DNA from: an uncultured Paraglaciecola sp.
GTDB taxonomy: Bacteria; Pseudomonadota; Gammaproteobacteria; Enterobacterales; Alteromonadaceae
Assembly: GCF_913020055.1 (NCBI RefSeq)
Contig: NZ_CAJWCF010000024.1
Coordinates: 1-46,297 of the forward strand
Reading direction: 5' to 3'
DNA: 46,297 bases
Made by a program: the position numbers and the translations under genes. This document shows positions 32,666-42,259 of the stretch, piece by piece (the stretch's first letter is position 1; every line of letters starts with the position of its first letter). Below the pieces are notes generated by a model. It searched no databases. It was not told where the DNA came from and was given only the letters and a program-made list of their open reading frames with translations.

Positions 32666-33394
32666 TTAAAGATCTCCGTGAATTGCTTGTAGAGCAGATA
32701 TGGCGCTGACAGCGGCAGTTTCTGTGCGTAACACTCTAGGCCCAAGTTGAATGGTTTGAAAACCACTTTGCTCTGTTTGATAAATTTCTTGTTCTGAAAA
32801 CCCACCTTCTGGACCAATCAATAATCTCGCTCCAGCAGGAGGCATTGATATATGTCTAAACGCTTTCTCGGCTCTTGGGTGTAATGTGAGACGAACCTGA
32901 TTGGTGGATAAGTTTACCCAGTCAGCAAATAAACTAGGTGTATGTAATATAGGTAATACGTTTCTGCCACACTGCTCGCAGGCAGCTATGGCTAATTTTT
33001 GCCATTGTTCATGTTTTTTAGACCACCTTTCTTTACTCAGTTTCACACCACAACGTTCGGTAATTAGAGGAGTGATTTCGGTTACACCTAATTCGACCGA
33101 CTTCTGGATCACCCATTCCATTCTGTCACCCCGAGATATTCCTTGGCCTAGATGAATACTAAGTGGTGATTCAATGCTTATTGAAATCTTAGATTCAATG
33201 CGAACGACTACCTTACGTTTTGCCACTTCAAACAGTTCGCCACTATATTCGTTTCCGTCACCATTAAATAAAACCACGGCTTGCCCCGCTTTAGCACGTA
33301 AAACGTTAGCTACATGATTAGTGGCATCATCAGTCAAAGTAACATAACTGTCAGTGGATAATTCAAATGGGTAATAGATTCTGCTGATGCGCAT
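32666..33394 (-). CDS. rsmE: 16S rRNA (uracil-1498-N3)-methyltransferase
   Basis: RsmE methylates U1498 of 16S rRNA in the 30S subunit using S-adenosylmethionine. The start ATG 33394 (MRISRIYYPFELS) gives 242 residues, as usual; in-frame codons up to 33481 add no conserved sequence. A PUA-like N-terminal domain precedes a SPOUT knot: LGQGISRGDRMEWVIQKSVELGVTEITPLITERCGVKLS, then RLLIGPEGGFSEQEI and IQLGPRVLRTETAAVSAISALQ. The position near metK and tkt matches gammaproteobacterial synteny, though gshB does not follow. Confidence 0.96.
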   Translation of the reverse strand: MRISRIYYPFELSTDSYVTLTDDATNHVANVLRAKAGQAVVLFNGDGNEYSGELFEVAKRKVVVRIESKISISIESPLSIHLGQGISRGDRMEWVIQKSVELGVTEITPLITERCGVKLSKERWSKKHEQWQKLAIAACEQCGRNVLPILHTPSLFADWVNLSTNQVRLTLHPRAEKAFRHISMPPAGARLLIGPEGGFSEQEIYQTEQSGFQTIQLGPRVLRTETAAVSAISALQAIHGDL

Positions 33395-33616
33395 TGCTTT
33401 GCTCGCTAAGGTTTTTATAAATGGTATCAACAGAGTCAAATTTAAAGAAGAGAAAATATGTCGGTGCCACCTCAAAAACACGTGGGTAACTTAAAGTGAT
33501 TTAGGTAAAGTGGCTATGAAATGACGAAGTAGTATGAGTATAAAAGTGAAAAATAGACTTGATAAAATATTAAGCGTTGGCGGATGGTTCAATTCCGCCT
33601 AGCTTCTCATTATTGC
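33395..33616. other. gap between rsmE start and the small membrane gene
   Basis: This 222-bp stretch holds the rsmE promoter region (minus strand) and the 3' end of the small membrane protein transcript. I see no clear hairpin terminator or further gene. Confidence 0.4.
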
Positions 33617-33787
33617 TCAGTTAATCTCAATCACTTCAGACGTATTAATAGATTGAGTTGTCTCTCGTTCTTGCGCTATGGCGTTAGCACCTTTTCGAGC
33701 AAACTTAGTGTTTTTGCCCTTTTCTCTAGACATCGAAAAGCCGAAAAGTAAAACCAAAGAAATAACTAATAAACTGACTAGTAACAT
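33617..33787 (-). CDS. small single-pass membrane protein, 56 residues
   Basis: A frame of 57 codons begins at ATG 33787 with AAGGA seven nt upstream, a good ribosome-binding site. The first 18 residues form a hydrophobic helix (LLVSLLVISLVLLFGFS), followed by a basic stretch (SREKGKNTKFARKGANAIAQER) and a polar tail (ETTQSINTSEVIEIN). That pattern suggests an inner-membrane protein with a positively charged cytosolic side after the helix. I recognise no family. It lies alone in the 688-bp gap between rsmE and mscS, and an FNR-like palindrome lies 111 bp upstream of its start. Confidence 0.6.
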   Translation of the reverse strand: MLLVSLLVISLVLLFGFSMSREKGKNTKFARKGANAIAQERETTQSINTSEVIEIN

Positions 33788-33897
33788 TTTCAATTCCTTT
33801 ATAAAAATATTAGGCCACCAAAAATAGGTGAACTACATTATAGCATTAAATTTTTTTTTATTTAAATCAATTTAACCAAATGAATTATGTTAAAACA

Positions 33898-33911
33898 TTG
33901 ACTTGGGTCAA
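33898..33911. promoter_or_regulatory. FNR/CRP-like palindrome TTGAC-N4-GTCAA
   Basis: TTGACTTGGGTCAA has perfect 5-bp arms with 4-bp spacing, like FNR-type sites (TTGAT-N4-ATCAA) but with C/G at the inner position. It lies between the small membrane protein gene and mscS and could serve either. Regulator identity is a guess. Confidence 0.3.
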
Positions 33912-34082
33912 GTATCTACTGAGTAAATGACAAAATTATGAAACGCCCTAATTCTAGGCATAAAATAATAACAGTAGACTATTGTCTAATTGATTAAAAT
34001 GACGTTTCGACTATCGTGGGCTCGGCATGGAGAATGGCATCTTAATTAGTGGCAACTTTTAATAAAAAGGTAGGAAATAAAA

Positions 34083-34907
34083 ATGTTTGGATTTGACGCA
34101 GATAAAATGTCCCAGATGATGGACACATATGTTATCCCTTGGGGAATAAATATTGTTATAGCAATAGTCATTTACGTTGTTGGTAAAATGATTGTTGGTG
34201 TATTGATGAATGTGGTTGGCAAACTCATGGCTCGTTCTAAGTATGACGACATGTTGATTGATTTTGTTAAAGCGATTGCAAGAGCAGTGTTAATGCTGTT
34301 CGTCATAATTGCAGCTTTAGATCAACTAGGTGTTGATACAACGTCGTTAGCAGCCATTTTAGCGGCAGCAGGCCTAGCAATAGGTTTATCATTACAAGGT
34401 TCATTGCAGAATTTTGCTGCAGGCGTGATGTTACTTGTATTCAAACCTTTTAAAGCCGGTGATTTCATCGAGGCCGGTGGTGCAACTGGTGTGGTTAAAA
34501 GTATCAGCATTTTCACCACAGTAATGACCTCAGGTGATAACAAAGAAATCATAGTACCAAATGGTAGTATCTATGGTGGCAACATCACTAACTATTCAGC
34601 CAAAGAAACTCGTAGAGTTGATATGGTGGTAGGAATTGGTTACGACAGTGATTTGAAAAAAGCTAAAGAAATATTAAATGAAATGGTTGCAGCCGATGAC
34701 CGTATCTTAAAAGATCCTGCACCTACTGTAGCAGTGGCAGAATTAGCAGACAGTAGTGTTAATTTTGTAGTCCGTCCTTGGGTTGCCTCTGGTGATTATT
34801 GGGCAGTGAAATTTGACTTTAACGAAGCCGTTAAGTTGCGTTTTGATGCCGAGGGTATTTCTATTCCATTCCCTCAAATGGACGTACATGTTCATAAAAA
34901 CGACTAA
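34083..34907 (+). CDS. mscS: small-conductance mechanosensitive channel MscS
   Basis: MscS is a heptameric inner-membrane channel that opens under hypo-osmotic tension. The 274-residue protein has the usual length: three transmembrane helices, the third being the pore helix AAILAAAGLAIGLSLQGSLQNFAAGVMLLVFKPFKAGDFIE, a beta domain (GVVKSISIFTTVMTSGDNKEIIVPNGSIYGGNITNYSAK) and a C-terminal alpha/beta domain. Position near metK, tkt, epd, pgk and aldolase agrees with its enterobacterial location next to the fba-pgk-epd genes. Confidence 0.95.
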   Translation: MFGFDADKMSQMMDTYVIPWGINIVIAIVIYVVGKMIVGVLMNVVGKLMARSKYDDMLIDFVKAIARAVLMLFVIIAALDQLGVDTTSLAAILAAAGLAIGLSLQGSLQNFAAGVMLLVFKPFKAGDFIEAGGATGVVKSISIFTTVMTSGDNKEIIVPNGSIYGGNITNYSAKETRRVDMVVGIGYDSDLKKAKEILNEMVAADDRILKDPAPTVAVAELADSSVNFVVRPWVASGDYWAVKFDFNEAVKLRFDAEGISIPFPQMDVHVHKND

Positions 34908-34924
34908 TCTTAAATCGTTATATA

Positions 34925-34965
34925 AAATGCCGCCCTAGTGTTAATAACTAGCGCGGCATTTTTTT
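34925..34965. terminator. terminator between mscS and the M48 peptidase gene
   Basis: AAATGCCGC pairs with GCGGCATTT and, after a single C-C mismatch, CTAGT with ACTAG, followed by seven T. It separates convergent genes and probably serves both. Confidence 0.9.
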
Positions 34966-34978
34966 GTCTTTGAAAAAG

Positions 34979-35779
34979 TTAAATTTTACAGTTAGGTTTG
35001 TTCGTTGCTAAGCGATAACTTTTTATTGCGTTAGGCATATTCTTGGATAAATTTTTGATACGCGTTGATGGCAGTGGGTGAGTGGATAAAAACTCAGGTT
35101 GCCTGTCACCGCCGCTAGCTTTATCCATGTTCTGCCATAAATTAATGGACTGTTGTGGATCAAAACCTGCTTTGGCCATTAGGTCTAATCCAATCAGGTC
35201 AGCTTCTGATTCATGAGTTCGACCGAAAGGTAATTGAACGCCAACTTCTACGCCTAACCCCAAACCAGCCATGATCATATTACTGCTGGCAATTTCGTTT
35301 GCTTTTAGTAGCTGATTGGTGACTTCCATTCCCACACCTATAAGGGCACTACTCGACATTCTTTCGTTACCATGTTCGGCAATAACATGACCCACTTCGT
35401 GACCAATTACCGCCGCAAGTTGATGTTGATTTTCAGAAAGCTCAATTAAACCTGTGTATACGCCAATCTTGCCTCCTGGCAACGCAAATGCATTGATTTG
35501 CGGGGAGTCAAATACTACTAGCTCCCATTCACCGGCAAACACTGATTTTGGTACATGTTGTGTAATTGCATCGGCAATACACTTTACATATCTATTGGAT
35601 ATTGGCTGAGTAGACACTTTTTGTTCTGTTTTCATACCAGCAAACGCTTGTTCGCCCATTCCTGCCAACTGGGAGCTAGAATAGAGTTTGAGTTGGTTAC
35701 GTCCTAGTGGTGATTTAGCACATGATGAAACAAAGGTTGTGATGATAACGATTAAGCATAAATATTGAGTACAACGCAT
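34979..35779 (-). CDS. M48 family metalloprotease lipoprotein, LoiP-like
   Basis: The 266-residue product is a lipoprotein (LIVIITTFVSSCAKS, Cys20) with an M48 zinc protease domain: HEVGH (127-131) and the third ligand Glu in RTHESEADLIGLDLMAKAGFDP. The closing HPLPSTRIKNL is typical. The gene lies near metK and tkt, where loiP (yggG) sits in Escherichia coli, so an orthologous role in outer-membrane protein quality control is likely. The sequence alone does not exclude other BepA-type relatives. Confidence 0.88.
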   Translation of the reverse strand: MRCTQYLCLIVIITTFVSSCAKSPLGRNQLKLYSSSQLAGMGEQAFAGMKTEQKVSTQPISNRYVKCIADAITQHVPKSVFAGEWELVVFDSPQINAFALPGGKIGVYTGLIELSENQHQLAAVIGHEVGHVIAEHGNERMSSSALIGVGMEVTNQLLKANEIASSNMIMAGLGLGVEVGVQLPFGRTHESEADLIGLDLMAKAGFDPQQSINLWQNMDKASGGDRQPEFLSTHPLPSTRIKNLSKNMPNAIKSYRLATNKPNCKI

Positions 35780-35902
35780 GGTATTTATTCATAAAGTCTA
35801 ATAGTTAGCTAAATTATAACCTGAATTGTCATATCGATTAAGCTTCCGTTCAGTTAAAAACAGCTAATTTAGGTTATTACTAATTTAAAAATTTAATCTA
35901 TC

Positions 35903-36379
35903 ATGCATAAACTCTCTGTTGTTCCTTCAACAATATTAGTGATGTTTTTCTTATCGGCATGCGCCAACTCCAACCATGTAGACCATCAAGCAAAGAATCA
36001 ATTTGTCACAGAGTTTTATGCATGGGTTGAAAACGTAGAGAAAATTAAATTTAAATCATATGTGGGAGAAGGGGCTGCAATAGGTGCGGTAGATGGTTTA
36101 CTAAGTAATTCAAGGGGCAATAGTCAGGATATGTTAGCTGGGGCCATTATTGGCGGATTATTTGGTGGGTTACTCACCGCTTTGTTTGAAGGGGATACTA
36201 ATGGTTATGAATATCAGCTAGCGGCGGTGGATGGCGATCTTGTTAGTGTGATTTCAGACGATAAAGCAGCGGAGCAGGGACAATGTGTGAGTGTACGAGT
36301 TGCAGGTGATGTACGTATTCGATTAGCACCCATGTCAGCTTGTGATGAAGCTGCACAAGATTACCCACAATCCTTTTAG
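35903..36379 (+). CDS. glycine-zipper lipoprotein, function unknown
   Basis: The 158-residue protein has a lipoprotein signal (ILVMFFLSAC, Cys20) and a glycine-zipper segment (YVGEGAAIGAVDGLL and MLAGAIIGGLFGGLLTALFEG, about residues 52-95), which suggests oligomerisation in or at a membrane. A compact C-terminal domain with two cysteines (GQCVSVRVAG, MSACDEA) follows. It is divergent from the M48 lipoprotein gene, with 123 bp between the starts, so joint regulation is possible. Confidence 0.72.
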   Translation: MHKLSVVPSTILVMFFLSACANSNHVDHQAKNQFVTEFYAWVENVEKIKFKSYVGEGAAIGAVDGLLSNSRGNSQDMLAGAIIGGLFGGLLTALFEGDTNGYEYQLAAVDGDLVSVISDDKAAEQGQCVSVRVAGDVRIRLAPMSACDEAAQDYPQSF

Positions 36380-36392
36380 TTAAAAACCAATG

Positions 36393-36419
36393 TAGCCCCA
36401 GATATGGGGCTATATTTTT
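36393..36419. terminator. terminator between the glycine-zipper gene and metK
   Basis: TAGCCCCA / TGGGGCTA with a GATA loop is followed by TATATTTTT. The genes converge here, so it may serve both strands. Confidence 0.85.
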
Positions 36420-36431
36420 CTATATAACTAT

Positions 36432-37577
36432 TTAAACACTGGCTTTTAAGCGTTCAGCAATATCGGTTTTTTCCCAAGGAAACTCTTCTCTGCCAAAGTG
36501 CCCATAGGCAGCTGTTGCTTGGTAGATAGGTCGCTCTAAGTCGAGCATTTTAAGCAATCCAAAAGGTCTAAGTTCGAAATGTTCACGTACTAAAGCAACC
36601 AACACACTTTCTGATACTTTACCTGTACCAAAGGTCTCAATGCTGATTGAAGTAGGTTCTGCTACGCCAATAGCATATGACAATTGGATTTCACATCTGT
36701 CAGCCAGTCCTGCCGCTACGATATTTTTTGCTACATAACGTCCAGCATATGCGGCTGATCTATCGACTTTTGATGGATCTTTACCAGAAAAAGCACCACC
36801 GCCATGTCTTGCCATTCCACCGTAAGTATCGACTATTATTTTACGACCAGTTAATCCACAATCGCCCATCGGGCCACCAATTACAAACCGACCTGTTGGG
36901 TTAATAAAAAATTTGGTTTCTTTGCTTAGCCACTTTTCAGGTAATACAGGTTTAATGATTTCTTCCATCACGGCTTCACGTAAATCAGCTGTGCTAATAC
37001 TTTCATCATGTTGAGTCGATAATACAACTGCATCAATTGCAACTGGTTGATTATTTTCATAGACAAAGGTCACTTGACTCTTTGCGTCAGGACGTAACCA
37101 GTCGAGCTTGCCACTTTTACGCACTTCTGATTGGCGTTTTACCAAGCGGTGAGAATAAGTAATAGGTGCCGGCATTAACACTTCTGTCTCATTGCTTGCA
37201 TAACCGAACATTAAACCCTGGTCGCCAGCGCCTTGTTCTTCTGGTGAGGTACGATCAACGCCTTGGTTAATATCTGGGGATTGTTTACCTATGGCATTTA
37301 ATATGGCACATGAATCGGCGTCAAAGCCCATATCTGAATGCACATAGCCAATTTCTCTAACCGTTTTGCGGGTGATTTCTTCAATATCTACCCAAGCTGA
37401 CGTTGTGACTTCGCCACCAACTAACACCATGCCAGTCTTAACAAAGGTCTCGCACGCCACTCTAGCCTTCGGATCTTGGGTCAATATAGCGTCTAAAACT
37501 GCGTCAGAAATTTGATCTGCAATTTTATCAGGGTGTCCTTCAGAAACAGATTCAGAAGTAAATAAGTGTGAGGTCAT
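36432..37577 (-). CDS. metK: methionine adenosyltransferase (S-adenosylmethionine synthetase)
   Basis: MetK makes S-adenosylmethionine from methionine and ATP. ATG 37577 ([22 protein letters not shown]) gives 381 residues, the standard length, with a purine-rich AAGGTGG six nt before it; the upstream in-frame start at 37595 overlaps that sequence. Signature segments: [38 protein letters not shown] and [16 protein letters not shown]. It is divergent from tkt, and tandem MetJ-type boxes lie 84-99 bp upstream. I see no SAM riboswitch. Confidence 0.98.
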   Translation of the reverse strand: MTSHLFTSESVSEGHPDKIADQISDAVLDAILTQDPKARVACETFVKTGMVLVGGEVTTSAWVDIEEITRKTVREIGYVHSDMGFDADSCAILNAIGKQSPDINQGVDRTSPEEQGAGDQGLMFGYASNETEVLMPAPITYSHRLVKRQSEVRKSGKLDWLRPDAKSQVTFVYENNQPVAIDAVVLSTQHDESISTADLREAVMEEIIKPVLPEKWLSKETKFFINPTGRFVIGGPMGDCGLTGRKIIVDTYGGMARHGGGAFSGKDPSKVDRSAAYAGRYVAKNIVAAGLADRCEIQLSYAIGVAEPTSISIETFGTGKVSESVLVALVREHFELRPFGLLKMLDLERPIYQATAAYGHFGREEFPWEKTDIAERLKASV

Positions 37578-37660
37578 AAAACCACCTTGGTTCAAAGTCG
37601 ATATACGGATTTATGGGGGTATTTTAACGAATCAAATATAAAATACCAGTCTTTACTTCT

Positions 37661-37676
37661 AGACGTCCAAACGTCT
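37661..37676. promoter_or_regulatory. MetJ operator (two tandem met boxes) upstream of metK
   Basis: AGACGTCC and AAACGTCT are adjacent 8-mers, each matching seven of eight bases of the met box AGACGTCT. A weaker third box (TTACTTCT) adjoins at 37653-37660. MetJ with bound S-adenosylmethionine represses metK in enteric bacteria through such tandem boxes. Confidence 0.85.
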
Positions 37677-37845
37677 ATAAATTTTATTCTGCTAAGGTGT
37701 AAAAAAAAGTCATATACAAATAATGATTCATAAAGGATTTAGCATTGCAGTTACTGGCTAGCTAATACAAAATGCACAGCTAACTTAGGTGTCTGTAGCA
37801 CAGAGTTACGGTACAGCATAATTATTGGATCAGTCAGGAGACTAC

Positions 37846-39843
37846 ATGTCGTCATCACGTCGAGAACTCGCCAACGCCATTCGCGCCCTTAGTATGGATG
37901 CCGTTCAACAAGCTAACTCAGGACACCCAGGTGCTCCGATGGGGATGGCTGACATAGCGCAAGTGTTGTGGGCAGATCATATGCAGCATAATCCAAGCAA
38001 CCCCGATTGGGCTAACAGAGATAGGTTTGTGTTATCTAACGGGCACGGCTCGATGTTGATATACTCTCTGCTACATTTGACAGGTTATGCACTACCTATT
38101 GAAGAATTAAGAAATTTCCGTCAATTGCATTCCAAAACTCCAGGACACCCTGAGTATGGTTATGCGCCTGGTGTTGAAACAACTACAGGTCCTCTAGGAC
38201 AAGGTATCAGTAACGCAGTTGGTATGGCGATAGCCGAAAAAACCTTAGCTGCACAGTTTAACCAGCCTGATTTTGATGTGGTTGATCATTTCACTTATTG
38301 CTTCTTAGGTGATGGTTGTTTGATGGAAGGTATTTCTCATGAAGTATGTTCTTTAGCCGGCACATTGGGCTTAGGCAAATTGGTCGCGTTTTGGGATGAC
38401 AACGGTATTTCAATCGATGGTCATGTAGAAGGCTGGTTCACTGATAATACCCCAGCTCGTTTTGAAGCTTATGGATGGCATGTTATTGCTGACGTAGATG
38501 GGCACGATCCTCAAGCTATTGCTGATGCGATTGTCGCTGCTAAAGCTGAAACGTCTAAGCCGACCTTAATTTGTTGTAAAACCATCATTGGTTTTGGTTC
38601 ACCAAACAAGTCAGGTAGCCACGATTGTCACGGAGCACCTTTAGGTGTCGATGAAATTAAAGCCGCTCGCGAATTCCTTAACTGGCCTTATGCACCTTTT
38701 GAAATTCCTGCTGACGTATACGCTGGTTGGGATGCTAAAGCTTCAGGTGCTGAAAAAGAACAAACTTGGAATACACAATTTGCTGCATACCAACAAGCAC
38801 ATCCTGAACTAGCTGCAGAGTTAACCCGTCGTTTAGCTGGTGATTTACCTGCCGATTTTGCGGAAAAAGCCGATGCTTTCATTCAGCAATCACAAGATAA
38901 AGCTGAAAATGTGGCTAGCCGTAAAGCCTCGCAAAATTCAATTGAAACATTCGCAACTTTGTTACCTGAAGTATTAGGTGGCTCAGCTGATTTAGCTGGC
39001 TCTAACCTTACAATTTGGTCAGGTACGAAAGGTATTTCAGCGGATGATGCCAGTGGTAACTATATATACTACGGCGTACGTGAGTTTGGTATGAGTGGCA
39101 TCATGAACGGAATTGGACTGCACGGTGGATTCCGTCCATTCGGTGCGACTTTCTTAATGTTTATGGAATATGCACGAAACGCAGTACGTATGGCATCATT
39201 GATGGGCATTCCAAATATTTTTGTGTATACCCATGACTCTATCGGTCAAGGTGAAGATGGTCCTACTCATCAACCTATCGAACAAGTTGCTAACTTACGT
39301 CTTACTCCCAACCTTGCGACATGGCGTCCTTGTGATGGTGCAGAAACAGCTGTTGCATGGAAGTCTGCGCTAGAACGCAAAGATGGCCCATCTGCATTAA
39401 TCTTTAGTCGTCAAGGACTACCTGCCCAGCAACGTGATGCTCAGCAGTTAGCCAATGTAGCTAAAGGTGGTTATGTATTAAAAGATTGTGCGGGTACCCC
39501 TGATGTCATCTTAATCGCTACAGGCTCTGAGGTAGGCATTACTGTTGATGCTGCTGAGCAATTGACTGCTTCAGGTACAGCTGTGCGTGTTGTGTCTATG
39601 CCTAGTACTTCAGTGTTTGATAAGCAAGATGCGGATTATCGCGAGTCAGTATTACCCAAATCTGTGACTAAACGTGTGGCTGTTGAAGCCGCTCATGTAG
39701 ACTTTTGGCATAAGTATGTTGGATTTGGCGGCGCCGTTGTGGGCATGTCCACATTTGGTGAATCTGCGCCGGGTGCGGCTTTACTGAAACACTTCGGTAT
39801 TACCACAGAGGCAGTAGTTGCAGCGGCAAAAGGCTTAAACTAA
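37846..39843 (+). CDS. tkt: transketolase
   Basis: Transketolase transfers two-carbon units in the non-oxidative pentose phosphate pathway and supplies erythrose 4-phosphate. The 665-residue protein has the thiamine-diphosphate motif [14 protein letters not shown] with the later [10 protein letters not shown], the early His of [10 protein letters not shown], and [15 protein letters not shown] in the central domain. ATG 37846 is preceded by CAGGAG; an in-frame TTG at 37825 lies upstream of that site and is rejected. It is followed, after a terminator, by epd, which consumes erythrose 4-phosphate. Confidence 0.97.
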   Translation: MSSSRRELANAIRALSMDAVQQANSGHPGAPMGMADIAQVLWADHMQHNPSNPDWANRDRFVLSNGHGSMLIYSLLHLTGYALPIEELRNFRQLHSKTPGHPEYGYAPGVETTTGPLGQGISNAVGMAIAEKTLAAQFNQPDFDVVDHFTYCFLGDGCLMEGISHEVCSLAGTLGLGKLVAFWDDNGISIDGHVEGWFTDNTPARFEAYGWHVIADVDGHDPQAIADAIVAAKAETSKPTLICCKTIIGFGSPNKSGSHDCHGAPLGVDEIKAAREFLNWPYAPFEIPADVYAGWDAKASGAEKEQTWNTQFAAYQQAHPELAAELTRRLAGDLPADFAEKADAFIQQSQDKAENVASRKASQNSIETFATLLPEVLGGSADLAGSNLTIWSGTKGISADDASGNYIYYGVREFGMSGIMNGIGLHGGFRPFGATFLMFMEYARNAVRMASLMGIPNIFVYTHDSIGQGEDGPTHQPIEQVANLRLTPNLATWRPCDGAETAVAWKSALERKDGPSALIFSRQGLPAQQRDAQQLANVAKGGYVLKDCAGTPDVILIATGSEVGITVDAAEQLTASGTAVRVVSMPSTSVFDKQDADYRESVLPKSVTKRVAVEAAHVDFWHKYVGFGGAVVGMSTFGESAPGAALLKHFGITTEAVVAAAKGLN

Positions 39844-39860
39844 AAGCTATTTTTATTTCC

Positions 39861-39885
39861 AAAGGCGCTTTTTAGCGCCTTTTTT
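39861..39885 (+). terminator. intrinsic terminator of tkt
   Basis: AAAGGCGCT / AGCGCCTTT, a 9-bp perfect stem with a TTTT loop, followed by more T. It separates tkt from the epd-pgk-aldolase unit 30 nt later. Confidence 0.92.
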
Positions 39886-39914
39886 CTATACTCAGGTAAA
39901 AATTAAAGAGTGTT

Positions 39915-40943
39915 ATGTTACGTATCGCAATTAATGGTTTTGGTCGAGTTGGACGCAATGTTCTCAGAGCCCTATATGAAACGGGTCGCAATTCTCAAAT
40001 AAAAGTTGTAGCGATCAATGAAGTAGCTGAGCCAAAAGGCATTGCACATTTGCTCAAATACGATACATCCCATGGACGTTTTGGTTTTTCTGTTGAATTA
40101 CAAGCAAAACGCCTAGTTGTTGCAGGAGATGAGATCCTGCTATTGCAGCACGAAAATATTGATGATCTTCCATGGAAACAACTTGATATTGACTTAGTAC
40201 TTGAATGTTCTGGTGTACATAATGACAGGGCGGCTGGACAATCGCATTTAGATCAAGGTGCTACAAAAGTGCTATTTTCTCAACCATGTGGTTCAGATAT
40301 GGATGCTACGGTAATTTATGGAATTAATGATCATCAATTAACCGCTGACGATTTAATTGTTTCCAACGGCTCCTGCACAACCAACTGTATTGTCCCGATT
40401 ATACAAGTATTAGATGATGCATTTAATGTACTGAGTGGCACGATTACGACCATTCATTCATCAATGCACGATCAACAAGTGATAGATGCATACCATACAG
40501 ATTTACGACTTACTCGTGCGGCCAGCCAATCAATTATTCCAGTCGACACAAAGTTAGCCATAGGCATCGAACGAATTTTACCTAAATTTGCAGGTAAATT
40601 TGAGGCCATAGCGGTAAGAGTGCCTACTATCAATGTCACTGCTATGGATTTAAGTGTCACCCTTGAAAAACGTGTTTGTATTGATGAAGTGAACCAAGCA
40701 CTGAAACAAGCCAGAGAAGGGCGCTTGGAAGGAATTTTGGACTACACTGAAGAACCTTTAGTGTCAGTTGATTTTAATCACGATCCGCATTCTTGTATAG
40801 TAGATGGCAGTCAAACACGGGTGAGCCACAAACAATTAGTCAAAACCTTAGTGTGGTGTGATAACGAATGGGGTTTTGCTAATAGAATGATTGATACAGC
40901 AATAGCTATGGCAAAGACCGAGTCCAATACAAATCGAAGCTAA
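39915..40943 (+). CDS. epd: erythrose-4-phosphate dehydrogenase
   Basis: Epd oxidises erythrose 4-phosphate to 4-phosphoerythronate, the first step of the deoxyxylulose-independent pyridoxal phosphate route. The 342-residue protein is GAPDH-like: NAD fold [15 protein letters not shown], catalytic [10 protein letters not shown] (Cys154), and a C-terminal [35 protein letters not shown] is typical of Epd rather than GAPDH, as is the context before pgk. A GapA-like glycolytic role cannot be excluded without a phylogeny. It lies 30 nt before pgk, in one operon. Confidence 0.9.
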   Translation: MLRIAINGFGRVGRNVLRALYETGRNSQIKVVAINEVAEPKGIAHLLKYDTSHGRFGFSVELQAKRLVVAGDEILLLQHENIDDLPWKQLDIDLVLECSGVHNDRAAGQSHLDQGATKVLFSQPCGSDMDATVIYGINDHQLTADDLIVSNGSCTTNCIVPIIQVLDDAFNVLSGTITTIHSSMHDQQVIDAYHTDLRLTRAASQSIIPVDTKLAIGIERILPKFAGKFEAIAVRVPTINVTAMDLSVTLEKRVCIDEVNQALKQAREGRLEGILDYTEEPLVSVDFNHDPHSCIVDGSQTRVSHKQLVKTLVWCDNEWGFANRMIDTAIAMAKTESNTNRS

Positions 40944-40973
40944 ATTTAGAAGTTATTATTTACAAGGTAATTT

Positions 40974-42137
40974 ATGTCCATATTGAAAATGTCCGAGCTT
41001 GATTTAGCCGGTAAAAAAGTATTAATACGTCAAGATTTAAATGTGCCAATAAAAGATGGCAAGGTGACATCCGATGCACGTATTCGCGCGTCATTGCCTA
41101 CTATTAAAGTTGCAGTAGAAGCTGGCGCTAAAGTGATGCTGATGTCGCATTTAGGACGTCCAACTGAAGGCCAATATGCTGAAGAGTTTTCATTGCAACC
41201 TGTGGTTGATTATATGCAAGAAAACACATCGCTTAATGTGCGCCTAGTGAAGGATTACTTAACCGGTGTTGAAGCTAAAGCAGGCGAAGTTGTAGTGCTA
41301 GAAAATGTACGTTTTAATCTTGGCGAAAAGAACGATGATGAAACCTTAGCAAAACAATATGCAGCATTATGCGACATCTATGTCATGGACGCATTTGGTA
41401 CTGCCCATCGTGCTCAAGCTTCAACTCATGGTGTGGGAGTGTTTGCGCCAGTAGCATGTGCCGGTCCTTTACTTGCTGGAGAGCTTGATGCTGTGGGTAA
41501 AGCGTTACATAACCCGCAACGACCTTTGGTGGCGATTGTTGGTGGCTCAAAAGTATCTACAAAACTAACAGTATTAGATGCCTTATCTAAAATCGCTGAT
41601 CAATTAGTGGTCGGTGGCGGCATTTCGAATACGTTTATAGCTGCACGTGGTTATAACGTAGGCCGCTCATTACATGAAGCAGACCTCATTCCAGAAGCTA
41701 AACGTTTAATGGATTCACTAGATATCCCAGAAGCAGTCGATGTGCGTGTAGGCAAAAACTTTTCGGAGTCAGAACCCGCAGTCATAAAAGATGTTTCTGA
41801 AGTGCAAGACGACGAAGAGATCATGGATTACGGCCCACAAACCGCTGAAAATGTGGCGTTAGTATTAAAAGGTGCCAAAACTATCTTATGGAATGGCCCT
41901 TGTGGTGTGTTTGAATTTGATAATTTTGCTAAAGGTACCGAAGTTGTTGCGCGAGCGATTGCTGATAGTGATGCATTTTCAATTGCCGGTGGTGGTGATA
42001 CGCTAGCCGCTATTGATAAATGGAATTTAAGTGACAAGATTTCTTATATCTCTACTGGTGGTGGTGCTTTTCTTGAGTTTGTAGAAGGTAAAGTATTACC
42101 TGCAGTAGCTATGTTAGAAGCTAGAGCGGCTAAATAG
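40974..42137 (+). CDS. pgk: phosphoglycerate kinase
   Basis: Pgk transfers phosphate from 1,3-bisphosphoglycerate to ADP in glycolysis. The 387-residue enzyme shows the substrate-binding [21 protein letters not shown] and MLMSHLGRP, the hinge [19 protein letters not shown] and the nucleotide-binding [19 protein letters not shown] with [13 protein letters not shown] precedes the ATG. It shares the operon with epd, 30 nt upstream, and with the aldolase gene 122 nt downstream; a small AAGCCG/CGGCTT hairpin (42211-42232) lies in that second gap. Confidence 0.98.
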   Translation: MSILKMSELDLAGKKVLIRQDLNVPIKDGKVTSDARIRASLPTIKVAVEAGAKVMLMSHLGRPTEGQYAEEFSLQPVVDYMQENTSLNVRLVKDYLTGVEAKAGEVVVLENVRFNLGEKNDDETLAKQYAALCDIYVMDAFGTAHRAQASTHGVGVFAPVACAGPLLAGELDAVGKALHNPQRPLVAIVGGSKVSTKLTVLDALSKIADQLVVGGGISNTFIAARGYNVGRSLHEADLIPEAKRLMDSLDIPEAVDVRVGKNFSESEPAVIKDVSEVQDDEEIMDYGPQTAENVALVLKGAKTILWNGPCGVFEFDNFAKGTEVVARAIADSDAFSIAGGGDTLAAIDKWNLSDKISYISTGGGAFLEFVEGKVLPAVAMLEARAAK

Positions 42138-42259
42138 CTTCTTGATGAAGTCCCATAGAATATAATAATGAGAAGAGTTGTAGCTCTCAATTTACTACCT
42201 TAAACCCTACAAGCCGTTATGCTCATCGGCTTACAACACATAAAATAGGAGTGTTGCAC

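Noticed and set aside
37578..37845. SAM riboswitch upstream of metK
   Set aside because: The region lacks the multi-stem SAM-I-like conserved sequences; the tandem MetJ boxes explain the regulation better.
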